DNA of 7,067 nucleotides, from assembly GCA_020345945.1 (NCBI GenBank), contig CP070773.1, positions 749,848 through 756,914 of the forward strand. The letters are read 5' to 3'. The stretch comes from Candidatus Bathyarchaeota archaeon (lineage in GTDB: Archaea; Thermoproteota; Bathyarchaeia; RBG-16-48-13; GCA-020345945). The notes under the pieces were generated by a model. The model searched no databases. It saw nothing but the letters and a program-made list of their open reading frames with translations, and was not told where the DNA came from. How positions within the stretch are numbered: the first letter of the stretch is position 1; each line of letters opens with the position of its first letter. Of this stretch, positions 5,216 to 7,067 are shown piece after piece. A program made the translations under genes and the position numbers.

Positions 5216-5899
5216 GTGTGGTTCGCCTTGAGAAGGGGTTATGAGAAGGTTCCTCTAGGTCCAGCGATATATTCGACCCTATATGGGGTCCTCGGCTGCA
5301 CCCTGCCAGTATTGCTGGTCGAAAATTACGTGAGAGTCTTATTCGAGGTAACGAGAAGCGGCTACTTCCAAGTGGGACTCCTCGGGGAGAACATACTCCT
5401 ATTTACTCCTTCAGTATTCTTGTTTCCTTTCTTAGAAGAGGCGTTAAAGGTTCTTGGGATCGCAAGACTGGTTACTAGCGGGAAATCGAAGGGCAGAAGA
5501 GAGACGGCAGCACTAGGAGTCATCTCTGGGGCTGGATTCTCCTCATCGATGAACATGGTAAGGGCAACGGTCCTGTTTACCAAGGGAGAGCTTGCGAAAC
5601 GGTTTGTTCCAGAGTTAATGCAATTTGCATCATTCGCAACGGTACATTCAGGAGCTGCAGGAATTCTCTCTTACTCCCTGAGCCATGTATTCCAGAGCGA
5701 AAGACCGATCGCGTCTTTGCTGAAAACGTACTTAGTTATGGTCTTCATTCAAGTCCTATACCAGTTGATTCTCGCTTCGAGAAGCGTGTTAGGTGTCTAC
5801 ACCGAAGTCTACCTACTCCTTTTTGCGGTATTCTTCTTGTCAGGTCTCGCAATCCTCGCTAGGAGGGAGAACATTCGGGACCCGAGCTCTGATCCTTAG
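5216..5899 (+). CDS. PrsW-like membrane protein, probably catalytically degenerate
   Basis: This protein has 227 residues from GTG 5216, the first standard start. GTG has no good ribosome-binding site, and the true protein may begin at ACG 5153, restoring a first membrane helix (LTVCSLGPIFIGLVWFALRR). PrsW proteins are multi-helix membrane proteases with two Glu in EExxK, a Glu-Asn after a GxGF helix, and a His near the end. Seen (GTG numbering): FLEEALK at 72-78 fits EExxK. SGAGFSSSMN at 104-113 fits the second motif, but its Glu is Met (M112). VHSGAAG at 143-149 fits the third motif. FIQVLYQLIL at 177-186 aligns with the usual LHxLYN, but with Gln for His and for Asn. I infer a membrane protein that kept the fold but may have lost protease activity. 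Its last 41 bases overlap a convergent small membrane-protein gene. The alignment is by eye. Confidence 0.75.
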   Translation: MWFALRRGYEKVPLGPAIYSTLYGVLGCTLPVLLVENYVRVLFEVTRSGYFQVGLLGENILLFTPSVFLFPFLEEALKVLGIARLVTSGKSKGRRETAALGVISGAGFSSSMNMVRATVLFTKGELAKRFVPELMQFASFATVHSGAAGILSYSLSHVFQSERPIASLLKTYLVMVFIQVLYQLILASRSVLGVYTEVYLLLFAVFFLSGLAILARRENIRDPSSDP

Positions 5900-6074
5900 G
5901 AGGATAAACGAGGTAGAAGAAGTAGCTTGACCAGAAAGCAACGGTCAATGATAAGACTCCGATAGGCTGTTCAGATCTCCAAGAGAGGAAAATTCCAAGG
6001 AACCACATTAAGTATGAGAACGAGAAGAGTACTGGACGTAGGCGTTTCTTTTCTTTTTTACTCAACTTAACCAA
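5859..6074 (-). CDS. Small two-helix membrane protein, unknown function
   Basis: This 71-residue protein is taken from TTG 6074, which lies eight bases after GGTGGAG. An in-frame ATG at 6092 would add six residues but has no ribosome-binding site and would place GGTGGAG inside the gene. Seen: a strongly basic N-terminus (KLSKKEKKRLR), a first hydrophobic segment near residues 14-32 (PVLFSFSYLMWFLGIFLSW), a second near 37-57 (PIGVLSLTVAFWSSYFFYLV), and a short polar tail. The charge pattern predicts that the N-terminus stays in the cytoplasm. No family is recognised. It lies downstream of the phosphatase-superfamily gene on the same strand (about 95 nt apart) and overlaps the 3' end of the PrsW-like gene by 41 bases in antisense. 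Confidence 0.6.
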   Translation of the reverse strand: MVKLSKKEKKRLRPVLFSFSYLMWFLGIFLSWRSEQPIGVLSLTVAFWSSYFFYLVYPPKDQSSGPECSPS

Positions 6075-6168
6075 TAGCACTTCTCCACCCATAGAACGAA
6101 TGACGAACTAATCTGATATCACTCCGATCAAAGTCTAAACATTATTTCTCATACAGCCTTCTAGATTT

Positions 6169-7041
6169 TCAAGCTCGTTCTTGAAGTTTCTCACGTACTA
6201 TGTCATGTATGTCGGTGATCTTCAGCGGAGAGTTGATATTTATTTCACGGTTGAAGGAGGCAAAAGCGTGGTGAGAATGATCTCCCCCTTGGTGCCGAGT
6301 CCCTGTCAAAGGCATCATCCCGTGATCAGAGACTATCATCATGAAAGCATCCCCTATTCTACTTCGGATCTCACCAGCGAATTGATCAACCATAGTGTAG
6401 TATTGCTCGATGACGTCGTCTCTCTGCCACAGGAGATGTCCGACCACATCCAGGAATTTCGAATATATTAGGAATAGGTCCCACTCCTCATCGATCCTGC
6501 GGAGAGTTTCTTCTCGTTCTCGTTCAAAATCAGCCCGGTAGACCCGCACAACCTTCACAGGGTCAAACTCCCCATGGAAAGGCTCCAGTTCCCATTTTAC
6601 AGAGACATCAAGAGGATTGTGGATGAGGATCGGGGTTTCCGCATACCCAATGAAACTATCCTTCAAGTCCAGCTCTTCTTGACGTTTGAATCCTATCTTC
6701 TCCGGAAATCCTCGCCTTATCAAACTGTGCCTAATGCAGTAGGCGTATATTTCTTGGACGATTCTGATGTCCCTAAGAAGATTCAAAAAGCGATTCTTCC
6801 AAGGCGGAGGCCATACAGGAGGAGGGGCCGGTTCACTCTGATCATTTTTTCCAGTGAGAATGATCTTCCAGATAACAGGGGTGAAAGGTTCCACAACCCC
6901 ATCAGGCCACATAGTCATACATCCCCTAGGAATATGGACCTTCACGAACTGTCTCTGTTTCAAGTTAGGAAAATTTCTAGAACAGATGAAATCGTACTCC
7001 AAGGCATCCAAGGCTAGAAAGAAGACTTTCAGTACAGACAC
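6169..7041 (-). CDS. Alkaline phosphatase superfamily protein (type I phosphodiesterase/nucleotide pyrophosphatase-like)
   Basis: This 290-residue protein starts at GTG 7041; an in-frame TAG six bases upstream excludes a longer form. The superfamily hydrolyses or transfers phosphate groups with two metal ions. Seen in order: D12 in FLALDALEYDF (first metal ligand), T54 in EPFTPVIWKIILTGK (likely nucleophile), D198 and H202 in FLDVVGHLLW, D239-H240 in IVSDHGMM, and H255/H257/H258 in GGDHSHHAF, one of which should be the last metal ligand. All expected active-site residues are therefore present. A proline-rich insert (APPPVWPPPW, 72-81) follows the nucleophile region. There is no signal peptide or membrane helix, so a cytoplasmic location is likely. 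The substrate cannot be told; phosphodiester, nucleotide or phosphoglycerate substrates all occur in the superfamily. TAGG lies very close to the GTG, so initiation may be leaderless. Confidence 0.87.
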   Translation of the reverse strand: MSVLKVFFLALDALEYDFICSRNFPNLKQRQFVKVHIPRGCMTMWPDGVVEPFTPVIWKIILTGKNDQSEPAPPPVWPPPWKNRFLNLLRDIRIVQEIYAYCIRHSLIRRGFPEKIGFKRQEELDLKDSFIGYAETPILIHNPLDVSVKWELEPFHGEFDPVKVVRVYRADFEREREETLRRIDEEWDLFLIYSKFLDVVGHLLWQRDDVIEQYYTMVDQFAGEIRSRIGDAFMMIVSDHGMMPLTGTRHQGGDHSHHAFASFNREININSPLKITDIHDIVREKLQERA

Positions 7042-7067
7042 AACCTACGCTTCATGAAGAACTCTCT

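Noticed and set aside
6574..7017. Plus-strand open frame of 147 codons
   Set aside because: It is antisense to the phosphatase-superfamily gene, which keeps all its active-site motifs; no family features were seen in this frame.

Overview
This window is ordinary-looking, gene-dense chromosome from an archaeon. The best evidence is an archaeal-type ribosomal protein S26e gene and the start of a threonyl-tRNA synthetase carrying the archaeal editing domain. Archaeal TATA-like elements sit about 35-55 nt upstream of several start codons, and there is a CDP-alcohol phosphatidyltransferase of the archaetidylinositol-phosphate-synthase type. S26e is found in TACK and Asgard archaea but not in most Euryarchaeota, so I infer a TACK-type lineage (Bathyarchaeia would fit). 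I cannot name the species. No mobile element, CRISPR array, rRNA or tRNA was seen.

Layout, left to right. (1) The minus strand carries thrS, cut by the left edge, and upstream of it a 70-residue zinc-binding protein. (2) The plus strand carries a DUF123 (GIY-YIG-like) protein and, 35 nt later, a CDP-alcohol phosphatidyltransferase, probably one operon. (3) The minus strand carries a PadR-type regulator that meets the transferase tail-to-tail in overlapping stop codons, and upstream of it rps26e. (4) The plus strand carries a PfkB-family sugar kinase, divergent from rps26e and apparently sharing one TATA-like element with it, then a small two-helix membrane protein. (5) The minus strand carries an MTAP/PNP-family nucleoside phosphorylase, again meeting its neighbour in overlapping stop codons. 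(6) The plus strand carries a PrsW-like membrane protein with an odd start and apparently missing catalytic residues. (7) The minus strand carries a small two-helix membrane protein that overlaps the PrsW-like gene end-to-end, and an alkaline-phosphatase-superfamily hydrolase.

The genes are mostly housekeeping or metabolic: translation (ThrRS, S26e), lipid head-group synthesis (transferase, perhaps with the PfkB kinase supplying an inositol phosphate), and purine/methylthio salvage (the phosphorylase, whose specificity residues look like those of 6-oxopurine enzymes). The points most worth a second look are the phosphorylase's Asn/Ala specificity site, the degenerate PrsW-like protein with a possible ACG start, the shared divergent promoter, and the inositol kinase/inositol lipid link. 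I saw no convincing new multi-gene system.

No stretch longer than 300 bases lacks a gene. The longest gap (4951-5215) holds two divergent TATA-like elements and probably the true 5' end of the PrsW-like gene.
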